A DNA stretch of 5,371 nucleotides from Bacillota bacterium (lineage in GTDB: Bacteria; Bacillota; Bacilli; Bacillales; Bacillaceae_J). The position numbers and the translations under genes are program-made. The stretch covers positions 1 through 5,371 of the forward strand of contig JAEWMK010000541.1 of NCBI GenBank assembly GCA_023457235.1, given 5' to 3'. Within the stretch, counting starts at the first letter, position 1, and each line of letters opens with the position of its first letter. Below are positions 1 through 4,940 of the stretch, piece by piece. Under the pieces are notes generated by a model. That model did not search any database. It worked only from the letters and a program-made list of their open reading frames with translations, and was not told where the DNA came from.

Positions 1-1191
1 AGTTAAGATCGTTGCCCCTTTCACAGCCGAACCCATTTCATATTGACTCGTCATCGTCCCGATTGCAAAGTCTTGAACTTCGAGTTTGCCATTTTTCGTT
101 ACGAGCTGCTTCCCTGCTAATGATAAAATCTCACCTGTTTTTGGATTCATCATGACAACAAAAGCCCGGTCCATCAAATAGTTACCAACCGTCTTTTTCG
201 CTTTAATTAATTCCTCTTCAATAATTTGTTCAACTTTCTTTTGCAGCTCCATATCTATTGTTAAAATAAGGTCCTGCCCGCGCTCACCCTCAGACACAAC
301 TTCTGTATCAAGGATATTACCGCTTTTATCTTTAATATACTTTACTTTTTCTTTAGTGCCCCGTAAGACATCTTCATATTGCTCTTCAATTTAACTTGCC
401 CCGATTCTATCATTCCGGCTATAATCCCGTGCTAAATAATAGTCTATTTTTTCAGCAGGCAGCCCTTGCGTCACATTTCCTAGGATAGTTAGAAAGGTAT
501 TTCCGTAATTATATTTCCGATCCCAGTTTGTCATAATATCGATTCCAGGAAGTTCACTTAAGTGCTCACTTACAACCGCAAATTCCTTTTGGGAAACATG
601 GTCCTTCACAATATTCAAGGTTAAGTCATAGCCACGGTCTAATTCCCTTTTGATTTTAAAAACTTCAAGCTCCTCCGGAGTAAAGACTGATATATCCTCT
701 TTTGTTATCCGCTCGAGCTGTAATTTATACAATTCGTTATCCTTAAGCTCCTTGAATTCCTTTTCGGTATACTTTTCTTTTGCTTTTTCAGTAAACTTAA
801 TAAGCCAATAATCCTTTAAGTCACGTTCATCCTTTTCTGAAATATCGGCGATAGGCATTTCAATATATTTTGCTAATTGGGTTGCTACTTCCAATCTTTC
901 TTCATGTGAAGTTCCCGGCATACGGGAATATACAATCGCATTTACCGGTTCATTATCAACAACCGTCCTCCACTTGCGGTCATAAATTTTCCCACGGGGA
1001 ACGGGATTTTCAACGATGATATTTTCTGTTCGTTCCAGCTCTTTTTTATATTCCTCACCATCAACAATTTGAACGACTCCCAGTCTCAAAATAACAATAG
1101 AAAACAGGATAAAAACTGAGAAAAATAAAAAGTTCAAACGAAACGGAATATGGGATTTCTTTTTCTTTTTTGTATTATCATGATTTGTCAT
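1..1191 (-). pseudogene. Class B penicillin-binding protein (PBP2A/PbpH type), 3' end outside window, interrupted by an in-frame stop
   Basis: This would encode a septal or elongation transpeptidase that cross-links peptidoglycan, anchored in the membrane with its catalytic part outside. Translation from ATG at 1191 (AAGGAT ribosome binding site at 1200-1205) gives a lysine-rich cytoplasmic tail (residues 8-12), one membrane anchor (about 19-41), the RGKIYDR motif of class B PBPs (66-72) and the dimerisation region ending in a YSRNDRIGAS stretch. A TAA at 391-393 then ends the 266-residue frame. The same frame continues without another stop for 130 codons to the window edge. It reads IEEQYEDVLRG directly after the stop and reaches EMGSAVKGATILT, where SAVK (positions 19-30) is the SxxK active-site motif, serine at residue 388. 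No frameshift is needed, so a single base change (for example a Tyr or Leu codon to TAA) or a sequencing error explains the break. The truncated product would lack the whole transpeptidase domain. B. subtilis has two partly redundant proteins of this type (PbpA, PbpH), so loss of one copy is plausible. Family assignment is firm; functional status is not. Confidence 0.85.
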
Positions 1192-1228
1192 TTATAGTCA
1201 TCCTTATCTTTTCTTGCCCTAATTATAT

Positions 1229-1237
1229 ATTATACCA
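1229..1237 (-). promoter_or_regulatory. Possible extended -10 promoter of the PBP gene
   Basis: Read on the minus strand the sequence is TGGTATAAT, a perfect -10 hexamer with the TGn extension. It lies directly after the T-run of the fur terminator and about 38 bases before the PBP start codon. No good -35 hexamer is visible at 16-18 bases upstream, where the terminator stem sits. It would allow the PBP gene to be transcribed separately from fur. This is inferred from motif match only. Confidence 0.4.
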
Positions 1238-1238
1238 T

Positions 1239-1274
1239 AAAAAAATAACCTGCCTTCTATTCAAAGGCAAGGTT
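1239..1274 (-). terminator. Intrinsic terminator of fur
   Basis: On the minus strand an arm AACCTTGCCTT (1264-1274) pairs with AAGGCAGGTT (1247-1256) with one bulged base. A 7-base loop separates them, and ATTTTTTT follows (1239-1246). The upstream arm lies inside the last codons of fur and the fur TAG stop is in the loop, so the coding end and terminator are merged. It should separate fur from the PBP gene downstream. Confidence 0.85.
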
Positions 1275-1745
1275 TTTGTATTTTTCTTTCGCTTCTTTAC
1301 CATGGCAGCGATGACATACACCATGGAAGGTAAGACGATGGTCTTTAATTTTAAAATTCCAATCTTTTTCAATTATTTTTTCAACTTCACCTAATAAATC
1401 TTCTTGAACTTCATCAACAGCTCCACATTCCATACATACTAAGTGATGGTGGAAGTGGGCAGCACCCTCTTTTCTTAAATCATAACGGGCAACTCCATCC
1501 CCAAAATTAATTTTATCCACTATTTTTAATTCTGTTAGTAACTCCAACGTACGATATACTGTCGCTAATCCTATTTCAGGATATTTTTCTTTCACGAGGA
1601 GGTAAACATCTTCAGCACTAAGATGATCTTCTTCATGCTCTAATAAGACCCGGACGGTTGCTTCGCGTTGTGGTGTTAATTTATAACTTTGAGAATGCAG
1701 CTGTTTTTTTATTCTTTCTATTCGTTTTTCCATAGAAGATTCCAT
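1257..1745 (-). CDS. fur: Ferric uptake regulator Fur
   Basis: Cytoplasmic Fe(II)-responsive dimeric repressor of iron-uptake genes. The 162-residue product matches B. subtilis Fur almost throughout, as I recall that sequence, including KLTPQREATVRVL in the winged-helix domain, the recognition helix EIGLATVYRTLELL (57-70), the HFHHH metal-binding cluster (97-101) and two CxxC pairs (C104/C107 and C144/C147) for structural zinc. It is longer than the roughly 149-residue B. subtilis protein through a C-terminal tail AKEKYKNLAFE and a few extra N-terminal residues. I chose ATG at 1745 because GGAGGGG (1752-1758) lies 6 bases upstream. A second ATG at 1733 would give MEKRIERI, the family's usual start, but is 18 bases from that site. 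The TTG at 1769 lies upstream of the ribosome binding site and is rejected. Its own SigA promoter and two PerR-like boxes lie upstream, and its terminator overlaps the stop. PerR and Zur are relatives, but the close sequence match favours Fur. Confidence 0.95.
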   Translation of the reverse strand: MESSMEKRIERIKKQLHSQSYKLTPQREATVRVLLEHEEDHLSAEDVYLLVKEKYPEIGLATVYRTLELLTELKIVDKINFGDGVARYDLRKEGAAHFHHHLVCMECGAVDEVQEDLLGEVEKIIEKDWNFKIKDHRLTFHGVCHRCHGKEAKEKYKNLAFE

Positions 1746-1751
1746 AGAAGA
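1728..1751 (-). repeat. Perfect 12-bp tandem duplication at the fur start
   Basis: The 12-mer TCTTCTATGGAA (minus strand) occurs twice back to back, at 1740-1751 and 1728-1739. Each copy carries an ATG in the fur frame. The duplication therefore adds four codons (MESS) and moves the ribosome binding site next to the first ATG, leaving the ancestral-looking ATG 12 bases further in. Confidence 0.9.
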
Positions 1752-1774
1752 CCCCTCCCTCGTTCTCAATTACC

Positions 1775-1804
1775 ATTATAGTCGATATACGAAAAGGGTG
1801 TCAA
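1775..1804 (-). promoter_or_regulatory. SigA promoter of fur
   Basis: On the minus strand TTGACA (1799-1804) and TATAAT (1775-1780) are separated by 18 bases. Both hexamers match the vegetative consensus perfectly. The predicted start of transcription near 1768 leaves a leader of about 20 bases before the fur ATG at 1745, which holds the ribosome binding site. Confidence 0.85.
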
Positions 1805-1805
1805 A

Positions 1806-1820
1806 TTAGAATTATACTAA
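1806..1820 (-). promoter_or_regulatory. PerR/Fur-box-like palindrome next to the fur -35
   Basis: The 15-mer TTAGTATAATTCTAA (minus strand) is an imperfect 7-1-7 palindrome ending one base upstream of the -35 hexamer. It matches 11 of the 14 defined positions of the PerR consensus TTATAATnATTATAA. Its position fits direct interference with RNA polymerase. In B. subtilis fur belongs to the PerR regulon, which makes PerR the likelier ligand, but a Fur-family box cannot be assigned to one regulator by eye. Confidence 0.5.
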
Positions 1821-1846
1821 ATTAACTGTTTACGTTATTCCCTTCA

Positions 1847-1861
1847 TTATAATTATTATAA
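1847..1861. promoter_or_regulatory. Consensus PerR box upstream of fur
   Basis: The sequence TTATAATTATTATAA matches the PerR operator consensus TTATAATnATTATAA at all 14 defined positions. It lies in the short spoIIM-fur gap, starting 43 bases upstream of the fur -35 hexamer and ending 5 bases from the spoIIM stop. It is too far upstream to block polymerase alone, so it may act together with the box at 1806-1820. The gap is very AT-rich, which raises the chance of an accidental match somewhat. Confidence 0.6.
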
Positions 1862-1866
1862 ATAAT

Positions 1867-2508
1867 TTAATTATAAATAACATCGATCACATTTTTCATT
1901 AGAACTGGAGAAACATATGCTTCAAAAGAGGAGGCTACACTAATGATTAATAAAATGCCGGCCATAACAAAGGAATACCGTACAAAATAAGGGAATATTG
2001 GTTCATTTACTTTTTTAACAAACTGCTTCCGGATCATCCTAATTGAAAAGGAAATGGCAGCCGTTGCGATAAAAATAAATCCCGGAACTAAAATTAAATT
2101 TTGCGGCATGACAGAAACAAAGGACAATAAAAATCCGTACCAGCCCATTTGATTTACTAAGAAGCCGACTGTAAAACCGACGACAATTCCTTTTAAGAAC
2201 AGTAAAATTAATATGATAGGCAAACCGATAATAGATAAGCCTAAAATCCACATTAACCCAACGTACTTGGCATAGTGAATAAAGCTTTGTTTAAACATTA
2301 GTGAAGCATTGGCAAATTCACCTTGTGATACTTGTCCGAAGAAGCGACTTAAGTAATAATATAGGTCTTCCTTTTGTGAATAACTTAAGCTGTTCACGAT
2401 GATCGCCCCAAAAATGACTCCTATTAATAACAAGACAGTCGTAAATAAATAGATCGATGAATTTTCTCGAAAATGATTCATAATGACTGATTTTAATGTG
2501 CGGTTCAT
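1867..2508 (-). CDS. spoIIM: Stage II sporulation protein M (SpoIIM)
   Basis: Integral membrane protein of the SpoIID-SpoIIM-SpoIIP engulfment machine. In the mother-cell membrane SpoIIM anchors the complex whose SpoIID and SpoIIP parts degrade septal peptidoglycan so that the mother cell can swallow the forespore. The 213-residue product has nearly the usual length (about 215). Hydrophobic segments are seen at about 20-41, 82-105, 107-120, 122-155 (one or two passes, with MPQNLILVPG at 134-143) and 176-198, separated by a polar stretch near 44-80 and a basic loop at 157-167 (RMIRKQFVKK). ATG at 2508 is preceded by GAGGGGGA six bases upstream. No GC-rich terminator is seen before fur, so some read-through into fur during sporulation is possible. 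The gene is separated from yqxK by about 460 bases of repeat sequence, and a possible SigE promoter lies beyond a mobile-looking element at 2771-2799. Confidence 0.93.
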   Translation of the reverse strand: MNRTLKSVIMNHFRENSSIYLFTTVLLLIGVIFGAIIVNSLSYSQKEDLYYYLSRFFGQVSQGEFANASLMFKQSFIHYAKYVGLMWILGLSIIGLPIILILLFLKGIVVGFTVGFLVNQMGWYGFLLSFVSVMPQNLILVPGFIFIATAAISFSIRMIRKQFVKKVNEPIFPYFVRYSFVMAGILLIISVASSFEAYVSPVLMKNVIDVIYN

Positions 2509-2520
2509 TTAAATCCCCCT

Positions 2521-2636
2521 CAAAAAACGATAGGCAGAGCGAAGAAAATCAAATGCGCCTTGGCGTATTTGCGCCCGGATTTTTTCGAGCTTGCCTCGAA
2601 AACTACCTCTGAAAATCCGTGGCATCCGCCGGAGGC
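2521..2636. repeat. Hairpin-rich non-coding block before spoIIM
   Basis: Three inverted repeats follow one another. CAAATGCGCC (2550-2559) pairs with GGCGTATTTG (2562-2571) with one wobble. CGGATTTT (2576-2583) pairs with AAAATCCG (2612-2619) and encloses or competes with TTTTCGAG/CTCGAAAA (2582-2589 and 2595-2602). A near-palindrome GCATCCGCCGGAGGC follows (2622-2636). No open frame fits. The density of stems and the higher GC content than the surroundings suggest a REP-like or MITE-like repeat, probably continuous with the element at 2637-2741. In the spoIIM transcript it would fold just upstream of the ribosome binding site. Confidence 0.6.
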
Positions 2637-2741
2637 TTTAACTTTATTCAGAAGAGGTTTGCACCCTCACTGAGTTGTAAACTAAATCGCATTCATCCCA
2701 CAACTTGTGAAAGTGGGGGACTTCTGCTGAATAAAGTTAAA
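2637..2741. mobile_element. 105-bp MITE-like element with 15-bp perfect inverted ends
   Basis: TTTAACTTTATTCAG at 2637-2651 is repeated inverted at 2727-2741. The match continues imperfectly inward for a few bases (AGAAG against AAGAGG type sequence). Inside is a hairpin CCCAC (2697-2701) / GTGGG (2713-2717) next to a G-rich run. There is no coding capacity. The shape fits a miniature inverted-repeat element. The CCCAC...GTGGGGG palindrome also resembles ends of IS200/IS605 elements, so a deletion derivative of that family is possible. No target-site duplication was identified. Confidence 0.55.
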
Positions 2742-2770
2742 TCTAGTTACGTTTGATTTGGCTCTACTGC

Positions 2771-2799
2771 ATTCTATGAGGTTTCCCGAGAATCTATGA
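2771..2799 (-). promoter_or_regulatory. Possible SigE promoter for spoIIM
   Basis: On the minus strand TCATAGA (2793-2799) and CATAGAAT (2771-2778) are 14 bases apart. They match 5 of 7 and 7 of 8 positions of the mother-cell SigE consensus (KMATATT, 14-15 bases, CATACAHT). spoIIM is SigE-controlled in B. subtilis, which fits. The transcript would carry a leader of about 255 bases made of the two structured repeat blocks. The -35 overlaps an ATGACT/AGTCAT inverted repeat (2796-2801 and 2823-2828) of unknown role. Confidence 0.45.
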
Positions 2800-2828
2800 C
2801 TCTATTTTTTGAGAGAATTTTTAGTCAT

Positions 2829-2977
2829 TGTCTAGCTCCAGCGCCTATCGCCTAGCAAACTTCAGGTCTCCTCCCTACGATAAGTCAACATCGATTCACT
2901 TCGTTCATCGTATTTCCTTTATCGCTGTCGTTGTCCCCTCCAGTTTGTACGGCGATGAGCAAGGCGCTTACGCTTTT
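2829..2977 (-). repeat. 149-bp interspersed repeat, copy 1 (minus orientation)
   Basis: Read on the minus strand this begins AAAAGCGTAAGCGCC and ends GGCGCTGGAGCTAGACA. It aligns along its whole length with the segment 4777-4921 on the plus strand. A 25-base block (2870-2894 here, 4857-4881 there) and the terminal 17 bases (2829-2845 here, 4905-4921 there) are identical. The ends form a short inverted pair (AAGCGCC with GGCGCT). From memory, very similar sequences are scattered between genes in many Bacillus and Geobacillus genomes. The inner end overlaps the last three codons and stop of yqxK. Frames across it are not coding. Confidence 0.85.
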
Positions 2978-4164
2978 CTTACTTTTCCGTATCGTCCACC
3001 GCCGCCGGCTGTTACTGATAACTCCCCTTTTCTTGCCTGCAATATCATCTCGGCTATGACAGGGCTTACGATTTTTTGCAGTTCTTCTTTAGGAACAAAA
3101 TGAATAATATTCATTTCTGTCCCAAAATGGTCACGCAGTTTTTCCAACGTTTTCGGACCAAGCTTTGGGATGAAATCTAATGGGACTTGATGTATATAGG
3201 GAGGACGTTCTTCTATTTTTATTTTCTCTACCAAATGTCCCAGCTCTTTTTCCTGTGCCAATTTTAGTTCAAGTAAACGTTCGTATACCCCTTTTGTCAT
3301 TCCTTTATGCCCGCAAGCTGGACAGCATTCCCGCTTGTCCTCTAATCGGGTCAAGCATTTCGCACATGTTGTTCGATGATATTTACCGAGCCTCGGGTCA
3401 AGGCCATAGTTCGCTATAATTTTCCGACCTTGTTTATTTTCAAGCGCCAGCTTTAATTCAGAAAATGTAGGGCGATCCATTTGAATCGCTTGGTACTCTC
3501 TAGCAATTTTCCCTAATGAATGGGCATCAGAATTTGATAAAAACGTAAACTGATGGAGTTCCAGTAATTGATCGGCCATTTCGGTATTGGAACTAAGTCC
3601 AAGTTCCACTGCATCAATTAATTTTGGGTCTAATATTTCCGTAAGCGATACGTTTACACCTACACCATATAGACTTTTGAATGGTGTAAAAACATGAGCC
3701 GGAATAAACAGACCCCCTAACTGCTTCACTTTTTCTTGAAGATTCCGCCCTGTTTCATAGATGCGCTGTGTACTTAGTGTGATATTTTTCATCCGCTCTT
3801 GTAACCAACCACTAAATGTCTCCATAATAGCTAAAGTTGGGAAGAACGCCAGAACATGAATGGGTCCATGGCAAGTCTCATCATAAACTTCTATCTCTGA
3901 ACCTAAAATTAACGTAACGTCAGAGAAACGAAGCCCTCCACCTTCTTGTTCAACTACTTTTCCTTCCTCTATTAAGATCTTTAATTCCTGTAAAACCTCA
4001 GGAACATGACAATCAATCACCCCGATCATATCCATTCCTTTTATAAAAGAGGCCTCAAATAAGATATTTTCAATTGTTAAGGTCTTTGCCCCTGTAATTT
4101 TTACAGGACGTCCGGTTTTTGTCCGGCCAATATGGATATGAAGATCTACAAAAAATTGGTTCAT
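2968..4164 (-). CDS. yqxK: YqxK, PHP-domain endonuclease Q (EndoQ) family protein
   Basis: Probable DNA repair endonuclease that cuts next to deaminated bases. Related EndoQ proteins of Pyrococcus and Bacillus pumilus act on uracil- and hypoxanthine-type lesions, but activity here is inferred. The 398-residue product has an N-terminal PHP metal-dependent phosphoesterase domain: DLHIH (7-11), DCH (51-53), GSEIEVYD (88-95), GPIHVLAFFP (100-109), IPAHVFTPF (154-162) and SNSDAHSLGK (210-219). A four-cysteine zinc-binding segment follows (C267, C270, with C280/C281 and C284). The C-terminal part is helical (about 290-380) with a PKLGPKTLEKL helix-hairpin-helix-like stretch (333-343), ending GGGGRYGKVRKA. 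It starts in the ATGA overlap with nudF, so it is translationally coupled and probably co-transcribed with it. The ribosome binding site is weak (AGGGAT). The last residues RKA and the stop lie inside a repeat element, so the native C-terminus may have been replaced. Length is close to the family's usual size. Confidence 0.88.
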   Translation of the reverse strand: MNQFFVDLHIHIGRTKTGRPVKITGAKTLTIENILFEASFIKGMDMIGVIDCHVPEVLQELKILIEEGKVVEQEGGGLRFSDVTLILGSEIEVYDETCHGPIHVLAFFPTLAIMETFSGWLQERMKNITLSTQRIYETGRNLQEKVKQLGGLFIPAHVFTPFKSLYGVGVNVSLTEILDPKLIDAVELGLSSNTEMADQLLELHQFTFLSNSDAHSLGKIAREYQAIQMDRPTFSELKLALENKQGRKIIANYGLDPRLGKYHRTTCAKCLTRLEDKRECCPACGHKGMTKGVYERLLELKLAQEKELGHLVEKIKIEERPPYIHQVPLDFIPKLGPKTLEKLRDHFGTEMNIIHFVPKEELQKIVSPVIAEMILQARKGELSVTAGGGGRYGKVRKA

Positions 4165-4715
4165 AATAATCCCTGACTTTGCTTCAACTGTAAATATTGA
4201 ACGGCATAAACAGTCTTAGCATCGTATATTTTATTCTCTTCTATCAATTTCCCGGCCTCTTCAAGGGTAACCTCTAGTAAATCCAGGAATTCGTCATCAT
4301 CCAAGCCTGCTGAATTTTCTAGTTTTTCTAACCTATCTGTAAAGTAGACATGAACGATTTCATCTGCGAAACCTGGTGAAGTATAGAAAGATTGAATATG
4401 TTTAATAGAGTCCGACTTATAACCCGTTTCTTCCTCTAATTCGCGCCGGGCGCAGTCCAAAGGCTTTTCTCCCGGCTCAAGTTTTCCAGCCGGAATTTCA
4501 TAAATAACCATATCCAGCGGCTTTCGATATTGGCGAACTAATAGAAGTTTTTTATCATCTGTTAACGCAATAATCGCAACTGCTCCGGGGTGCCTTACAA
4601 TTTCTCGTTTACTCTTGTGTCCATTAGGGAGTTCGACCTCATCCAAACTAACCTTAATAATATTTCCTTTATAAATTTCTTTCGATGATAATGTCTTTTC
4701 TCTTAAATGTTCCAT
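4161..4715 (-). CDS. nudF: ADP-ribose pyrophosphatase NudF (Nudix hydrolase)
   Basis: Cytosolic Nudix hydrolase that splits ADP-ribose into AMP and ribose 5-phosphate, removing a reactive metabolite. The 184-residue product equals the usual length (about 185). It opens with MEHLREKTLSSKEIYKGNII and has the full Nudix box at residues 77-99: G77, E83, R91-E92, E95-E96 and G98, matching Gx5Ex7REUxEExGU. The GRHPGAVAI-type segment before it (41-48) and SFYTSPGFADE after it (109-119) are typical of ADP-ribose pyrophosphatases. ATG at 4715 is chosen because AAGGAG (4726-4731) lies 10 bases upstream. The frame is open for 60 more codons upstream, but that part runs through a non-coding repeat and does not resemble the family. 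A possible -10, TATGAT, lies at 4752-4757 (minus strand), with only a poor -35 at the repeat boundary. The stop overlaps the yqxK start by four bases. Confidence 0.93.
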   Translation of the reverse strand: MEHLREKTLSSKEIYKGNIIKVSLDEVELPNGHKSKREIVRHPGAVAIIALTDDKKLLLVRQYRKPLDMVIYEIPAGKLEPGEKPLDCARRELEEETGYKSDSIKHIQSFYTSPGFADEIVHVYFTDRLEKLENSAGLDDDEFLDLLEVTLEEAGKLIEENKIYDAKTVYAVQYLQLKQSQGLL

Positions 4716-4776
4716 ATTTTTGCAACTCCTTGTTCTACTTCTCATCAATCTATCATAAAGTCTACCATACGAAATT

Positions 4777-4921
4777 AAAAGCGGAAGCGCCCGTTTAGCG
4801 ACGTATGGACTGGAGCACATCGACTGAGATAAAGGAAACACGACGAACGAAGAGAGTCGATGTTGACTTATCGTAGGGAGGTGGGCGAAGTCCACTAGTC
4901 GCTGGGCGCTGGAGCTAGACA
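4777..4921 (+). repeat. 145-bp interspersed repeat, copy 2 (plus orientation)
   Basis: Begins AAAAGCGGAAGCGCC and ends GGCGCTGGAGCTAGACA. It is homologous to copy 1 at 2829-2977 but in the opposite orientation. It contains a strong internal stem, CATCGACT (4818-4825) with AGTCGATG (4855-4862). It fills most of the gap between the divergent nudF and mciZ-like genes, ending five bases before the mciZ ribosome binding site and starting about 60 bases upstream of the nudF ATG. No promoter matching SigA or SigE well is seen inside it. It may be transcribed as part of the mciZ leader. Confidence 0.85.
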
Positions 4922-4940
4922 GTGAAAAGGAGACCTATTG

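Noticed and set aside
1170..1394. Plus-strand 74-codon frame
   Set aside because: It is antisense to fur and the PBP start and its Phe-rich product reflects the A-rich coding strand opposite; no promoter or ribosome binding site supports it.
1746..1769. TTG start giving an eight-residue longer Fur
   Set aside because: It is upstream of the GGAGGGG ribosome binding site and overlaps the predicted transcription start region.
2039..2251. 70-codon minus-strand frame inside spoIIM
   Set aside because: It is an alternative frame of the strongly supported spoIIM gene and has no family resemblance.
2509..2560. Closer SigE promoter for spoIIM using GCATTTG and CCTATCGT
   Set aside because: The -10 match is poor and the -35 lies in a hairpin; the candidate at 2771-2799 matches better.
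2828..3103. Plus-strand 91-codon frame
   Set aside because: It lies over the repeat and the 3' end of yqxK on the other strand, has no ribosome binding site of note and no recognisable protein features.
3180..3419. Plus-strand 79-codon frame
   Set aside because: It is antisense to the conserved zinc-binding part of yqxK, with no independent evidence.
4716..4895. Open frame extending the nudF product by 60 residues at its N-terminus
   Set aside because: It crosses the non-coding repeat, does not resemble Nudix proteins, and a good ribosome binding site precedes the internal ATG at 4715.
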